A model generated the notes under the pieces. The model had not been told where the DNA came from and ran no database searches. It saw nothing but the letters and a program-made list of their open reading frames with translations. Source: Bacteroidales bacterium UBA1794 (GTDB lineage Bacteria; Bacteroidota; Bacteroidia; Bacteroidales; Bacteroidaceae). From it: a stretch of DNA of 64,000 bases. A program made the translations under genes and the position numbers. The stretch lies in the NCBI GenBank assembly GCA_002315435.1, contig DCFW01000036.1, positions 1 to 64,000 of the forward strand. The letters run 5' to 3'. The stretch's first letter is position 1. Every line of letters starts with the position of its first letter. Shown here piece by piece: positions 26,842 through 35,079 of the stretch.

Positions 26842-28602
26842 ATGAAAGCAATATTAAAATATGGATGGATTTTTCTGCTGATCGGAGGATTATCTTCATG
26901 TGTTGCCTCTAAACAAAGTAAATCGGCTCAATCGATTCGTCCTGTGGTCGAAAAAGAAAGCCTAAGTCCGAAGCAGCAACAAAAGTTCAACTACTTTTAT
27001 TTGGAAGCTGAGCGTCTAAAGCTCAAAGGCGATGTGGATGATGCGTTTGAACTTTATCAACATTGTCTTGAGATAAATCCCACTTCTGCGGAGGCTCTGT
27101 CGGCTTTGGCGCAGTTTCATTTCTATTTAAAGAACGATTCTTTAGGGGTCGCTTATATGGAGAAAGCCGTGGGATATGAACCTGACAACTATTGGTATTG
27201 CCAGAATTTGGCGGGTGTATATCAGCAGCATAACAAAAATGACAAGGCTATTGCTTTATTAAAGAAAATGTTAGTTCAGTTCCCTGATAATGAAGAGCCG
27301 TTGATGGCTTTGCGAGATATCTACCTTCAAAATAAAGATTATCGGAATGTGGTAGACATGTTGAATCAGCTGGAAAAGCGTGAAGGGAAATCTGAGGAAA
27401 TCAGTCAAGGTAAACTGCAAATGTATCTTTTACTCAATGATAATAAAAATGCATACAGTGAAATTGAAGGCTTGGCGAATGAATATCCGGATGACTCCAG
27501 GTATAAATGTTTATTGGGTGATGTTTATCTAAGTACCGGGAAAAAGAAGGAAGCTTATGATATTTATCAAAAGATATTGGTAGGTGATCCTCATAACGAG
27601 CAAACCTTGATGTCCATGATGAATTACTACTCGACTACAGGGCAAAAAGTTCTTTTTGAACAACAGATGAATACGCTTTTACTTGATAATGAAGTAAGCG
27701 TAGATACAAGGATGGATGTGATGCGTCAATTCATAACAAATAATGAACAAAATGGAGCCGATAGTATCAAAGTAGTGTCAATGTTTGAGAAGCTAATGAA
27801 AATGGATACTACTGATACGCAAATGCCTATGCTATATTCCCAATATTTAATAGCTAAGAGCATGGATAAGAAAGTGGTTCCGGTATTAGAAAAGATTATT
27901 GGAATTGACCCTACGAATGTACCATCTCGTTTGCAATTACTTAGTTATGCTATAAAGGATGATGATTATAAAAGAGCGATTGCAATATGTGAACCTGCTT
28001 TGCAGGCTACGCCTGACATTGTTGAGTTTTATTACTATTTAGCTATTGCATATGTTCAATCAGGAGATCAACAGAAAGCGCAGGATGTGTGCATAAAAGG
28101 ATTGACTAAGATCAATGATCAGACTGATAAATCTGTAATAAGCAACTTCTATAGTATTATAGCAGATGTTTATCATTCAAAAAACATGTATAATGAGGCT
28201 TATGCAGCGTATGACTCTTCATTGGTTTATAAACCTGACAATGTTGGAACCCTGAACAATTATGCTTATTATTTGTCTGAGGGAAACTCTAATTTGGATA
28301 AAGCTGAGGAAATGAGTTATAAGACGATTAAAGCTGAGCCTAATAATGATACTTACCTGGATACATATGCTTGGATTCTTTTTCAAAAAAAGAAGTATAG
28401 CGAAGCTAAGATATGGATTGACAATGCGATGAACAATGGAGGTAATAAAAGTAATATTGAAACGGAGCATTGTGGTGATGTTTATTATATGAACGGATTA
28501 AAGGAAGAAGCTTTGAAGTATTGGATTAAAGCCCAAGAAATGGGTAATCAATCTGAAGTACTTAAGAAGAAAATTGAAGAAAAAAAATATATTGCAAAAT
28601 GA
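26842..28602 (+). CDS. TPR-repeat outer-membrane lipoprotein
   Basis: A 586-residue lipoprotein: signal peptide with lipobox LSSC (Cys20), followed by tandem tetratricopeptide repeats across about residues 45-580 (for example DVDDAFELYQHCLEINPTS, NDKAIALLKKMLVQFPDN, KAEEMSYKTIKAEPNN). TPR scaffolds mediate protein-protein contacts; an adaptor role in the envelope is likely. Its stop overlaps the start of the next lipoprotein by 4 nt (ATGA). Function is inferred from architecture and neighbours only. Confidence 0.85.
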   Translation: MKAILKYGWIFLLIGGLSSCVASKQSKSAQSIRPVVEKESLSPKQQQKFNYFYLEAERLKLKGDVDDAFELYQHCLEINPTSAEALSALAQFHFYLKNDSLGVAYMEKAVGYEPDNYWYCQNLAGVYQQHNKNDKAIALLKKMLVQFPDNEEPLMALRDIYLQNKDYRNVVDMLNQLEKREGKSEEISQGKLQMYLLLNDNKNAYSEIEGLANEYPDDSRYKCLLGDVYLSTGKKKEAYDIYQKILVGDPHNEQTLMSMMNYYSTTGQKVLFEQQMNTLLLDNEVSVDTRMDVMRQFITNNEQNGADSIKVVSMFEKLMKMDTTDTQMPMLYSQYLIAKSMDKKVVPVLEKIIGIDPTNVPSRLQLLSYAIKDDDYKRAIAICEPALQATPDIVEFYYYLAIAYVQSGDQQKAQDVCIKGLTKINDQTDKSVISNFYSIIADVYHSKNMYNEAYAAYDSSLVYKPDNVGTLNNYAYYLSEGNSNLDKAEEMSYKTIKAEPNNDTYLDTYAWILFQKKKYSEAKIWIDNAMNNGGNKSNIETEHCGDVYYMNGLKEEALKYWIKAQEMGNQSEVLKKKIEEKKYIAK

Positions 28603-29486
28603 AAAGATATTATTGTTTATTGAAGCATACTACGATAATTGCATGTCTATTGGTATTGATGTTCTCTATTTCATCATGCAGAACAACTAAGACAGCATCT
28701 GCTGCTACTTCTTCTCCAAAGGTGGAACTGAAAAAAGCAGAAGTCGTTACTCATGCAAAAGAAGAGGCTGTGGTTGATTTGTATGATAAGTCAAACTCTG
28801 CTATACCTGTATTTTCTGCAAAGATAAAGGTGGATGCAAAGGTCGGTGAGAAACTTATATCACTGAATGGATCTTTGAAAATTAAAAAAGACGAAGTCAT
28901 TCAATTGTCTTTTCAGGCTCCTATTATAGGAATAGAAATGGGAAAGTTAGAGATTACTCCCGATTACATATTAGTAATAGATCGATATCATAAGCAATAT
29001 GTAAAGGCTCCCATAAGCGAGTTGACGGCAAGAGCAAAAACTAATTTAGATTTTTATGATCTGCAAGCTCTTTTTACCAACCAGATCTTTTTGCCAGGAG
29101 TAAAGGATGTTTCTCGTAAAACTCTAAAGAAGTTTGATTTGAATAGTGTGGTTGCAGATCAATCTACGACACTTACACTTAGTGACAAACAATTGAAATA
29201 TGTGTTTTCTCTTATAACCAGTGGCGATCTGTCACAAAGTCAAGTACTGACTAGCAATAGCAAATATAAACTGATATGGGATTATAAATCATTCAAGAAA
29301 TTTGAGAATAGGAACTTCCCCAGGAAGATGGCTGTACAGTTTGTAGGTGGGAAAACGCCGGTGGAAATGGATATAGAGATTTCTAAAATCAGTGATGATT
29401 CCGATTGGGATACATATACCAACGTATCAGGAAAGTACAAGCAAATATCACTTGATGATGTGATGAAAATGATATCAAACTTATAA
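28599..29486 (+). CDS. DUF4292 lipoprotein
   Basis: A 295-residue protein with a lipoprotein signal (FSISSC, Cys near residue 28) and a DUF4292-type domain (about 65-290), beginning FSAKIKVDAKVGEKLISLNGSL. The predicted pattern of alternating beta strands resembles LolA/LolB-type open barrels, which carry lipoproteins. Translationally coupled to the TPR lipoprotein and followed 16 nt later by the EnvC-like factor, so an envelope role is likely. The biochemical function is not established from sequence. Confidence 0.75.
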   Translation: MKRYYCLLKHTTIIACLLVLMFSISSCRTTKTASAATSSPKVELKKAEVVTHAKEEAVVDLYDKSNSAIPVFSAKIKVDAKVGEKLISLNGSLKIKKDEVIQLSFQAPIIGIEMGKLEITPDYILVIDRYHKQYVKAPISELTARAKTNLDFYDLQALFTNQIFLPGVKDVSRKTLKKFDLNSVVADQSTTLTLSDKQLKYVFSLITSGDLSQSQVLTSNSKYKLIWDYKSFKKFENRNFPRKMAVQFVGGKTPVEMDIEISKISDDSDWDTYTNVSGKYKQISLDDVMKMISNL

Positions 29487-29502
29487 TAAGATATAAAGAT
29501 TA

Positions 29503-31050
29503 ATGAAACGTTTTTTATTCATTTTGTTAGGTTTATGTATAGTTTGCGCAGCGTCTGCACAAACTAACAGAAAGATAAAGTCTCTTCAAAATCGTAGACG
29601 AATCATTCAACGTGAAATCGTTCAACGCGAACGGATCTTACGTTCAACGAAGCAAGATGTATCTCATCAACTGCAGAGTTTGAACACGTTGAATGGACAA
29701 ATTGACGAGAGGAAGAAATATATTTATATCATTGGCAGTGATGTGAGAACAATTGCCGGTGAAACAGAAAACCTGAAAAATCAGTTGAGTGATTTGCAAA
29801 ATGAACTTAACAATAAAAAGCGGCAGTATGCAAAGTCATTAAGATATATTTCTAGACATAAGACTGTAGAAGATAAATTAATGTTTGTTTTTTCTGCCAA
29901 CTCACTTTCCCAAGCTTATCGAAGACTGAGATATGTGAAACAGTATGGCGATTATCAAAAGAAGTTGGCTTATGGTATTATCAGTCAGCAACAGCGGATA
30001 ATAAAGAAAAGGAATGAATTGGAAGAAGTTCGAAGAGAAAAGACTAATTTGCTGAATGAAGGCATACAACAAAAGCAGCAACTAGAAACTCAAGAACAGG
30101 ATAAGAGAACGTTGATTGGTAGTTTGCAGTCAAAACAGAAAGACTTGCAGGTTGAAATAGGCAGCAAGAAAAAGAAAGCACAACAAATGAATTCTCAAAT
30201 CGATCAATTGATCGCTATTGAGGTAGAAGCAACACGTAAACGTGCTGAGATAGAAGCACACCGTAAGGCTACACAGGTTGCTGCTGCAAGAGCTATTGCT
30301 GCAAAACGTGCTGCAGCGAGGGCTGCTGCATCCAAAGCAGCTGCCGAGAGAGCTGCTATAGCAAGGGTTGCTGCTGAAAAGGCTGCTGCTGAAAGGACGA
30401 TTGCTGCGAAAGCAGCGAGAGAAAAGGCCTTAGCTGCAAGAAACGCGACAGAAAGAGCCTCTGCTGAGAAGGCCGCAAAGGAACAAGCTGAAGCTGCTCG
30501 TGAGGCAGAGGAACACGTGAAGGAAACAAAGGCTGTTGAGAAAAAAGCTACTGAAGTTGCTACTAAAGAGCATGAAGAGGCAACGAATGTTCCTGCAGAA
30601 AAATACGAACTTGATTCTTATGATAGAGCTGCTTCAAACAGTTTTGAAAGTAGCAGAGGACGTTTACCTATGCCTATCACAGGAACGTATATGGTCATTA
30701 ATCATTATGGTCATTATTCTGTGAGAGGGTTGCACAATGTACAGTTAGATAATAAAGGTATTGATATACAAGGTCAGGCCGGTGCAATGGCTCGTGCTAT
30801 TTATGACGGTGAAGTTGTGTTTGTTTTCCAAATGAACGGGCTATCGAATATCATTGTACGGCATGGAGCATACTTATCTGTTTATTGCAATTTATCGTCT
30901 GTATCAGTGGGACGTGGTCAACATGTTCACAGTCGTCAATCATTAGGAAGAGTATATTCGGATCCATCTGATGGGAACAGAACTGTATTGCATTTCCAAT
31001 TACGACACGAAACGGCGAAACTGAATCCTGAGGCTTGGTTGGGAAGGTAA
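29503..31050 (+). CDS. EnvC-like murein hydrolase activator with degenerate LytM domain
   Basis: A 515-residue exported protein: signal peptide (1-19), a long coiled coil (about 25-245), an Ala/Lys/Glu-rich low-complexity linker (about 245-350, many AAxKAA units), and a C-terminal M23/LytM domain (about 385-515). The catalytic zinc ligands of M23 peptidases are altered: N417-K-G-I-D421 replaces H-x-x-x-D, YCNL replaces Y-x-H-L, and H497-F-Q499 replaces H-x-H. That is the pattern of non-catalytic activators such as EnvC, which switch on amidases at the division site. It ends 17 nt before a convergent M20 gene. Confidence 0.85.
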   Translation: MKRFLFILLGLCIVCAASAQTNRKIKSLQNRRRIIQREIVQRERILRSTKQDVSHQLQSLNTLNGQIDERKKYIYIIGSDVRTIAGETENLKNQLSDLQNELNNKKRQYAKSLRYISRHKTVEDKLMFVFSANSLSQAYRRLRYVKQYGDYQKKLAYGIISQQQRIIKKRNELEEVRREKTNLLNEGIQQKQQLETQEQDKRTLIGSLQSKQKDLQVEIGSKKKKAQQMNSQIDQLIAIEVEATRKRAEIEAHRKATQVAAARAIAAKRAAARAAASKAAAERAAIARVAAEKAAAERTIAAKAAREKALAARNATERASAEKAAKEQAEAAREAEEHVKETKAVEKKATEVATKEHEEATNVPAEKYELDSYDRAASNSFESSRGRLPMPITGTYMVINHYGHYSVRGLHNVQLDNKGIDIQGQAGAMARAIYDGEVVFVFQMNGLSNIIVRHGAYLSVYCNLSSVSVGRGQHVHSRQSLGRVYSDPSDGNRTVLHFQLRHETAKLNPEAWLGR

Positions 31051-31067
31051 AGAACGGGTAATATCTT

Positions 31068-32129
31068 TTATAATACCAAGCCATTTAGTAGCTTATAATA
31101 TGTAAGGATCGCATCTTCTATTTCGCTTATCATTATGTATTCGTCAGCAGTATGTGAGCGTGAAGAATTTCCAGGTCCCATTTTCAACGAGGGGAATGAC
31201 ATTAGCGATTGATCTGAAAGCGTAGGACTTCCAAAAGGAGTTTTACCTTGTGATTTCGCTTGTTCTACCAATGGGTGGTGTATATCAATGAGTGAGGAGT
31301 TTAAACGAAAAGAACGGGCTTGTGCTTTACTTTGTATATGCTGGGCTATTTCACTAAGAAGTTCTTCATTTTTATAGCATTCATTACTTCTCACATCTAC
31401 AACGAAGCTACAGATATCGGGTATCACATTGTGTTGAGTGCCTGCATTTATTTGAGTAACTGTCATTTTCACAGGTCCTAAGAGGGGGGAGACTTTGGTA
31501 AATTGGTAGTTCCTGAACCATTCAATGTCATTCATTGCTTCGTAAATAGCATTAATGCCTTCGTTACGTGCAGCATGCCCCGACTTCCCATGAGCAACAA
31601 CATCCAGAACCATCAATCCTTTCTCAGCAATGGCAGGTTGCATCTCCGTAGGTTCACCAACAAGTGCCACGTCTATGTGAGGTAGCTCTTTAAGCGCAAG
31701 TTCTATTCCATTTTTCCCTGAAACTTCTTCCTCACACGATGCAAGGAAGATAAGATTATAGCTTTGTTTGGTATTTATCAACATACTGAATACGCTGAAA
31801 AGTGAAACCAAACTACCGCCATCATCATTACTTCCCAAGCCGAATAATTTACCGTTCTCAACGATTGGTTCATAAGGATTCTTGGTCCATGCAGAAACAG
31901 GCTTCACTGTATCAATATGTGCATTAAGCAGCAGTGTAGAGCGAGACTCGTCATAATCAGGGCAAATGCAATAGACATTATTGCCTATTCGAAAGGTACT
32001 GATACCCGTTGATTCTATATAGTTTTGAAGATAGTCGGATGCCGCTTTCTCGTCTCTGCTGATAGATGGTATCCGAATCAATTCATGTAATAGAATCTCT
32101 GCTTGACCGAACATATTGCTTGTATCCAT
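31068..32129 (-). CDS. M20 family deacylase (ArgE/DapE-like)
   Basis: A 353-residue zinc-dependent aminoacylase/peptidase. Metal-binding motifs: LLNAHIDTVKP (His and Asp), GLGSNDDGG (bridging Asp), ASCEEEVSGKNG (Glu pair), VGEPTE, and the C-terminal GPGNSSRSHTADEY (His). The dimerisation lid lies between about 165 and 275. In Bacteroides genomes this protein is usually named ArgE, acting on acetyl- or succinyl-ornithine in arginine synthesis. No arginine gene is adjacent, so substrate assignment is tentative. Confidence 0.8.
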   Translation of the reverse strand: MDTSNMFGQAEILLHELIRIPSISRDEKAASDYLQNYIESTGISTFRIGNNVYCICPDYDESRSTLLLNAHIDTVKPVSAWTKNPYEPIVENGKLFGLGSNDDGGSLVSLFSVFSMLINTKQSYNLIFLASCEEEVSGKNGIELALKELPHIDVALVGEPTEMQPAIAEKGLMVLDVVAHGKSGHAARNEGINAIYEAMNDIEWFRNYQFTKVSPLLGPVKMTVTQINAGTQHNVIPDICSFVVDVRSNECYKNEELLSEIAQHIQSKAQARSFRLNSSLIDIHHPLVEQAKSQGKTPFGSPTLSDQSLMSFPSLKMGPGNSSRSHTADEYIMISEIEDAILTYYKLLNGLVL

Positions 32130-32306
32130 AGAATGAATTACTCTTTATAATGTAAGACAAATAAAGTGAGAATTTATTTCTTTTTGATAGGCAAAAGTAA
32201 TAAATACTTTTCTTTTTTTAGGAGAAATAGTAAGTATTTGTTGTTTGACAATTTTTTATTACAATTTGTTTTATTTCAACATAGAGGATATAAGTTACTT
32301 GTAAAG

Positions 32307-32338
32307 CTTGAATAATTAATAATTTAGCAATACCTTTG
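32307..32338 (+). promoter_or_regulatory. Promoter of the acyl-CoA ligase gene
   Basis: CTTG (32307-32310), a 20-nt spacer and TACCTTTG (32331-32338) match the Bacteroides promoter with one mismatch in the -33 box. The start of transcription would be near 32345, about 20 nt before the ATG. Confidence 0.6.
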
Positions 32339-32363
32339 CGAGATTAAATCAACATAAAAAGAA

Positions 32364-34169
32364 ATGAATTATCCTCATTTAGCTGTTTTGGTGCATCGTC
32401 AAGCCCAAAAATATGGCGATAAAGTAGCGTTGACCTATAGGAATTACGAGACTTCGCATTGGCTGCCAATTACATGGAACCAGTTCTCTCAAGCTGTAAA
32501 GGTGGTTTCCAATTCAATGGTTGAAATTAATATACATGAAGAAGAGAACATTGGAGTGTTTTCTCAAAATATGCCCGAATGTTTGTATACGGATTTCGCT
32601 GCTTTTGCAAACAGAGCGATTACTATTCCGATGTATGCAACCAGCTCGGCTTCACAGATTCAATATATTGTCAACGATGCTTCTATTCGTTATTTATTTA
32701 TAGGAGAGCAATTCCAATATGATATAGCAATAGGCGTTTTTCAAGTATGTCCTACTCTAGAGCGATTGATCATATTTGACCGAAAGGTGAAACGTTTACG
32801 TAATGATACTACATCTATTTATTTTGACGAGTTCATGGAACTTGGAAAAACTTTTCAACATCAAAAAACGGTCGATGAACGTACTTCAAAAGCATCAGAA
32901 GATGATATTGCCAACATCTTGTATACATCCGGTACAACAGGAGAACCTAAAGGTGTATGCCTTTATCATGGAGCCTATGTGGAACAAATACGAACTCATG
33001 TTGAGCGATTTCCTGAGTTGACCGACAAAGATATCTCAATGGATTTCTTGCCATTGACTCATGTATTTGAACGTGGCTGGACATTTATTTGTTTAGGAGT
33101 CGGTATGCAGGTTGCTATAAACTTGGTTCCTCAGGATATTCAAAAAACAATAAAAGAGGTCCATCCGACTTGTATGTGTGCTGTTCCTCGTTTCTGGGAG
33201 AAAGTCTACCAAGGTGTTCAAGAATTAATTGACGGAACATCCGGTGTAAAGCATATGTTGATGTTAGATGCGATTAAGGTAGGTAAAAAGTATAATATTG
33301 ATTATCTACGTTTTGGAAAAACGCCTCCTTTGGCTCTTCGATTAAAATATAAATTATACGATAAAACCATATACTCATTGTTGAAAAAGACTGTAGGAAT
33401 TGAACGAGGACATTTCTTCCCTACAGCTGGTGCAGCAATACCTGAAGCCGTAAGTGTGTTTATTCATTCTGTTGGAATAAATATGATTGCAGGTTATGGT
33501 TTGACGGAATCAACAGCAACTGTTAGTTGCGCTGATAGAACGAATTATTCAATTAGTTCAGTTGGTCGTCTGATGCCAGGTGTTGAGATTAAGTTTGGTG
33601 AAAATGATGAGATTTTGTTGCGAGGTAAAACTATTACAAAGGGATACTACAGGAAAGCCGAAGAAAATAAGAAGGCTTTCACTGAAGATGGTTGGTTCCG
33701 CACAGGAGATGCCGGTTACATGAAGAATGGTGAACTGTTCTTAACCGATCGAATAAAAGATTTGTTTAAAACAAGTAATGGTAAATATGTAGCTCCACAA
33801 ATCCTTGAAACAAAATTGGTTGTAGACCGCTATATTGACCAAATTTCTATTATTGCTAATCAAAGAAAGTTTGTGTCGGCATTGATTGTTCCCAATTATA
33901 AATTAGTTGAAGAGTATGCCAAAGAGAAAGGATTGAAATATAACGGTAGAGAAGAACTTTTGAAGAATGAAAAGGTTTGTGCTTTGTTTAAAGCACGTAT
34001 CGATACTTTGCAACAACAGTTCTCTCATTATGAACAGATAAAGCGTTTCACCTTATTGCCTCATTCTTTTAGTGTAGAAAAAGGAGAATTGACTAATACT
34101 TTAAAAATTAAACGTAATGTATTGAACGAGCATTATGCGGATGAGATTAATAAGATGTATGAAGAGTAA
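32364..34169 (+). CDS. Long-chain fatty-acid-CoA ligase (AMP-forming)
   Basis: A 601-residue ANL-superfamily enzyme that activates fatty acids through an acyl-adenylate. Signature P-loop: LYTSGTTGEPKG (about residue 190); then GYGLTESTATVS, GWFRTGDAGY and DRIKDLFKTSNGKYVAP. The length and HVFERGW motif place it with FAA1/FadD15-type long-chain ligases. It stands alone between terminators. It could recycle membrane fatty acids, since beta-oxidation genes are not seen here. Confidence 0.88.
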   Translation: MNYPHLAVLVHRQAQKYGDKVALTYRNYETSHWLPITWNQFSQAVKVVSNSMVEINIHEEENIGVFSQNMPECLYTDFAAFANRAITIPMYATSSASQIQYIVNDASIRYLFIGEQFQYDIAIGVFQVCPTLERLIIFDRKVKRLRNDTTSIYFDEFMELGKTFQHQKTVDERTSKASEDDIANILYTSGTTGEPKGVCLYHGAYVEQIRTHVERFPELTDKDISMDFLPLTHVFERGWTFICLGVGMQVAINLVPQDIQKTIKEVHPTCMCAVPRFWEKVYQGVQELIDGTSGVKHMLMLDAIKVGKKYNIDYLRFGKTPPLALRLKYKLYDKTIYSLLKKTVGIERGHFFPTAGAAIPEAVSVFIHSVGINMIAGYGLTESTATVSCADRTNYSISSVGRLMPGVEIKFGENDEILLRGKTITKGYYRKAEENKKAFTEDGWFRTGDAGYMKNGELFLTDRIKDLFKTSNGKYVAPQILETKLVVDRYIDQISIIANQRKFVSALIVPNYKLVEEYAKEKGLKYNGREELLKNEKVCALFKARIDTLQQQFSHYEQIKRFTLLPHSFSVEKGELTNTLKIKRNVLNEHYADEINKMYEE

Positions 34170-34194
34170 TTTTTGACTTTTAATAAAATAATAT

Positions 34195-34224
34195 ATAGGT
34201 GGGATCTCTTGGATTTCCACCTAT
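34195..34224 (+). terminator. Terminator after the acyl-CoA ligase gene
   Basis: ATAGGTGG (34195-34202) pairs with CCACCTAT (34217-34224), 25 nt past the stop, followed by TTATTT. Reasonable intrinsic terminator. Confidence 0.6.
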
Positions 34225-34258
34225 TTATTTCAGAGAGTGTTGAAGGGAGAGGCATAAT

Positions 34259-34792
34259 ATGATTAAAGAAATAGTAAACAGAAGAAGTATAAGAAAGTAT
34301 ACGGATAGACCTGTTGAAGATGACAAAATTACTGAACTATTGGAAAGCGCAAGGCTTGCTCCATCAGGTAACAATACACAACCTTGGCGTTATATTGTAA
34401 TAAAGTCACAGGAAGCGAGGCAGAAGGTAATGGAGGCTTCGGGACATCAAGCATGGATGTTGTCAGCTCCGGTCTTTATTGTAAGTGTTGCAGATGTGAA
34501 GTGCAGAATCAAAGAAGATATTACGATTAATGATTGCAGCGCTGAAGATGAAGTAAAAAGAATCATTAGAGATACAGCAATATCAACAGGATATATGCTT
34601 TTACAGGCAACTAATCTGGATTTGGGAGCATGTTGGGTGGCAGAGTTTACGCAAGACGAAATCAGACCTGTGCTAGGTATACCTGAAGATAAGTATGTTG
34701 TTGGGGTGATTACTGTAGGATATCCGGATGAGGCTCCTAAAGCTCGTCCAAGAAAAGAATTGAAGGACATTATACATTATGAGCATTGGTAA
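34259..34792 (+). CDS. Nitroreductase family protein, small cytosolic
   Basis: A 177-residue flavoprotein of the nitroreductase fold. The N-terminal FMN-binding signature NRRSIRKYTDRPVEDD and the ARLAPSGNNTQPWRY motif are typical; GYPDEAPKARPRKEL near the end is the usual closing FMN contact. Such enzymes act as NAD(P)H-dependent reductases on quinones, nitroaromatics or enones. Hairpins flank it on both sides (34195-34224 and 34835-34853), so it seems to be its own transcript. Confidence 0.85.
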   Translation: MIKEIVNRRSIRKYTDRPVEDDKITELLESARLAPSGNNTQPWRYIVIKSQEARQKVMEASGHQAWMLSAPVFIVSVADVKCRIKEDITINDCSAEDEVKRIIRDTAISTGYMLLQATNLDLGACWVAEFTQDEIRPVLGIPEDKYVVGVITVGYPDEAPKARPRKELKDIIHYEHW

Positions 34793-34834
34793 GTGAATAA
34801 ACAAGTTTTTATTCAAAGATATAACTATTTTGCT

Positions 34835-34859
34835 AGGTGGGAATCTCCCACCTTTTTTT
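34835..34859 (+). terminator. Strong intrinsic terminator after the nitroreductase
   Basis: AGGTGGGA (34835-34842) and TCCCACCT (34846-34853) form an 8-bp stem with a 3-nt loop, followed directly by TTTTTT. Plus-strand terminator separating the nitroreductase from the SusC locus. Confidence 0.9.
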
Positions 34860-34998
34860 ATTTTTTGATAGATAATAGTATTTGTCTCAATTTGTGGATA
34901 GTTTCCATTTTTGCAATATTTTTGCATTAGTTATGTTATATATGGGTAAGGAAATTGGGCATTTCGTCTTCTTTCATCCGTTATATTTCTTTTTTCTT

Positions 34999-35028
34999 TT
35001 TGGGATATGTGAAAATAAACTATATTTG
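34999..35028 (+). promoter_or_regulatory. Promoter of the SusC/SusD locus
   Basis: TTTG (34999-35002), an 18-nt spacer and TATATTTG (35021-35028) approach the Bacteroides consensus; the -7 box is exact and the spacer is one nt short. The leader to the ATG at 35080 would be about 45 nt. Confidence 0.5.
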
Positions 35029-35079
35029 ATAGAAATAAGCATTCTATGTCATTTTTTAAATGTATCAACCTTTATAATT

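Noticed and set aside
34882..35079. Longer N-terminus of the first SusC gene
   Set aside because: The extension crosses the probable promoter, and the normal signal peptide begins at 35080.
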